This document shows positions 52,973 to 53,203 of a DNA stretch of 53,203 nucleotides, one piece after another. The translations under genes and the position numbers were made by a program. Each line of letters begins with the position of its first letter. The stretch's first letter is position 1. The DNA lies in contig BAAFSQ010000048.1 of assembly GCA_054661495.1 (NCBI GenBank), positions 1 through 53,203 on the forward strand, given 5' to 3'. The notes beneath the pieces are model-generated. The model worked only from the letters and a program-made list of their open reading frames with translations. It made no database searches and was not told where the DNA came from. Origin of the DNA: Zygophlyctis sp. KS116. Its lineage: Eukaryota; Chytridiomycota.

Positions 52973-53203
52973 TTTATCATCTAGTAAATCATCTGTAATA
53001 ATCCCATCAATTCTTTCTAAATTCGCCAATTTTGCATCTGCCTCATTAGATGCCGCAACAAATTCAACTCCAGTCTGTCAAAAAACATCATTTTATTTTG
53101 TAGAAATGCAAGATCTCTTTCTATAGTGCATTGGACCCCAAATCTTTTGGCCCATTCTAGACATAATACCAAAACTCATTATCAATGTCAATGATCAAAA
53201 ATC
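52946..53203 (-). CDS. XPG/Rad2-family nuclease fragment, 5' partial at window edge
   Basis: On the minus strand an exon reads TGVEFVAASNEADAKLANLERIDGIITDDLL, close to the XPG-I motif (GVPYIVAPxEADAQLAxLxRxxxVDAIITEDSD). Upstream a second block, EWAKRFGVQCTIERDLAFL, fits the helix before it, but I could not place a clean GT-AG intron between them. The frame stops at 52946, inside the end of the SulP gene, so the helix-hairpin-helix part of the nuclease is missing. It may be a decayed copy, or a gene whose exons I read wrongly at the edge. Confidence 0.42.

Noticed and set aside
1-53203. tRNA, rRNA and CRISPR features
   Set aside because: I scanned for T-loop GGTTCGAAT-like strings, rRNA blocks and regularly spaced repeats and saw none that held up; matches such as the one near 37575 lie inside coding exons.
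1-53203. Ciliate, nucleomorph or other non-fungal origin suggested by the tiny introns
   Set aside because: All three standard stops are used as stops, and gene content (kexin, Akr1, Get2-like, class II DAHPS) fits a zoosporic fungus better; a fungal sister lineage remains possible.

Overview
The window reads as nuclear DNA of a flagellated, early-branching fungus or close fungal relative (chytrid, blastocladiomycete, rozellid or aphelid grade). Fungal signs are a kexin protease, an Akr1-type ankyrin palmitoyltransferase, a Get2-like protein, a class II DAHP synthase, Vam7 and a Cdc4-type F-box protein. A motile cilium is implied by an axonemal inner-arm dynein intermediate chain (DNAI3/IC140 type), two ARMC3-like genes and a FAM161-like gene. 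The code is standard, the DNA is AT-rich, genes are very closely packed, and introns are extremely short (mostly 23-33 nt, usually ending CTAG, AAG or CAG just after a CTAAT/TTAAT-like branch site). The exact lineage cannot be fixed from this window.

Layout. 0-0.5 kb: 3' part of a DUF866 zinc-binding protein. 0.6-2.5 kb: one intact gene, one decayed gene and one relic of a secreted cysteine-rich family. 2.5-7.4 kb: Vam7 SNARE, a new small secreted protein and a PMR1-type Ca/Mn pump. 7.5-12.8 kb, minus strand: DNAI3, CPSF30/Yth1 and a WW-PH-RhoGAP protein. 12.8-15.5 kb: an LRR surface protein beside a one-module cysteine-rich secreted gene, followed by collapsed tandem copies of that pair. 15.7-21.9 kb, plus strand: Hel2/ZNF598, Get2-like, Cdc4-type F-box/WD40, a mitoribosomal protein, RPS15 and YIP1. 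21.8-25.5 kb is a disordered stretch: an ankyrin gene, a shortened LST8, a CCCH reading frame without its own start, a coiled-coil protein, a minisatellite, an allantoicase stub and an unassigned ORF. 25.5-29.1 kb: kexin and Rpn7. 29.1-36.4 kb, minus strand: FAM161-like and two ARMC3-like genes. 36.5-39.7 kb: eIF2B delta, DAHP synthase and SmG. 40-44.3 kb: three intact two-module cysteine-rich genes, a Ty1/copia fossil and a two-TM protein. 44.5-53.2 kb: RPL26, SGF29, AKR1, RRP1, SNU23/ZMAT2, RPL33, CDK10, a SulP transporter and an XPG-like edge fragment.

The most unusual system is the cysteine-rich family. Its proteins have a signal peptide, one or two eight-cysteine modules with a CFEM-like order (C-C-C-CxC-C-C-C) and, in the two-module form, a GPI-type tail. 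Each module is interrupted by an intron that splits its sixth cysteine codon, so the second exon of the two-module genes is phase-symmetric and may have been the unit of module duplication. One single-module member pairs with the LRR gene in a ~2 kb unit that was duplicated and then collapsed. The other strong themes are gene architecture: ultra-short introns, introns placed directly after the start codon in three genes, and neighbours that abut or overlap tail to tail.
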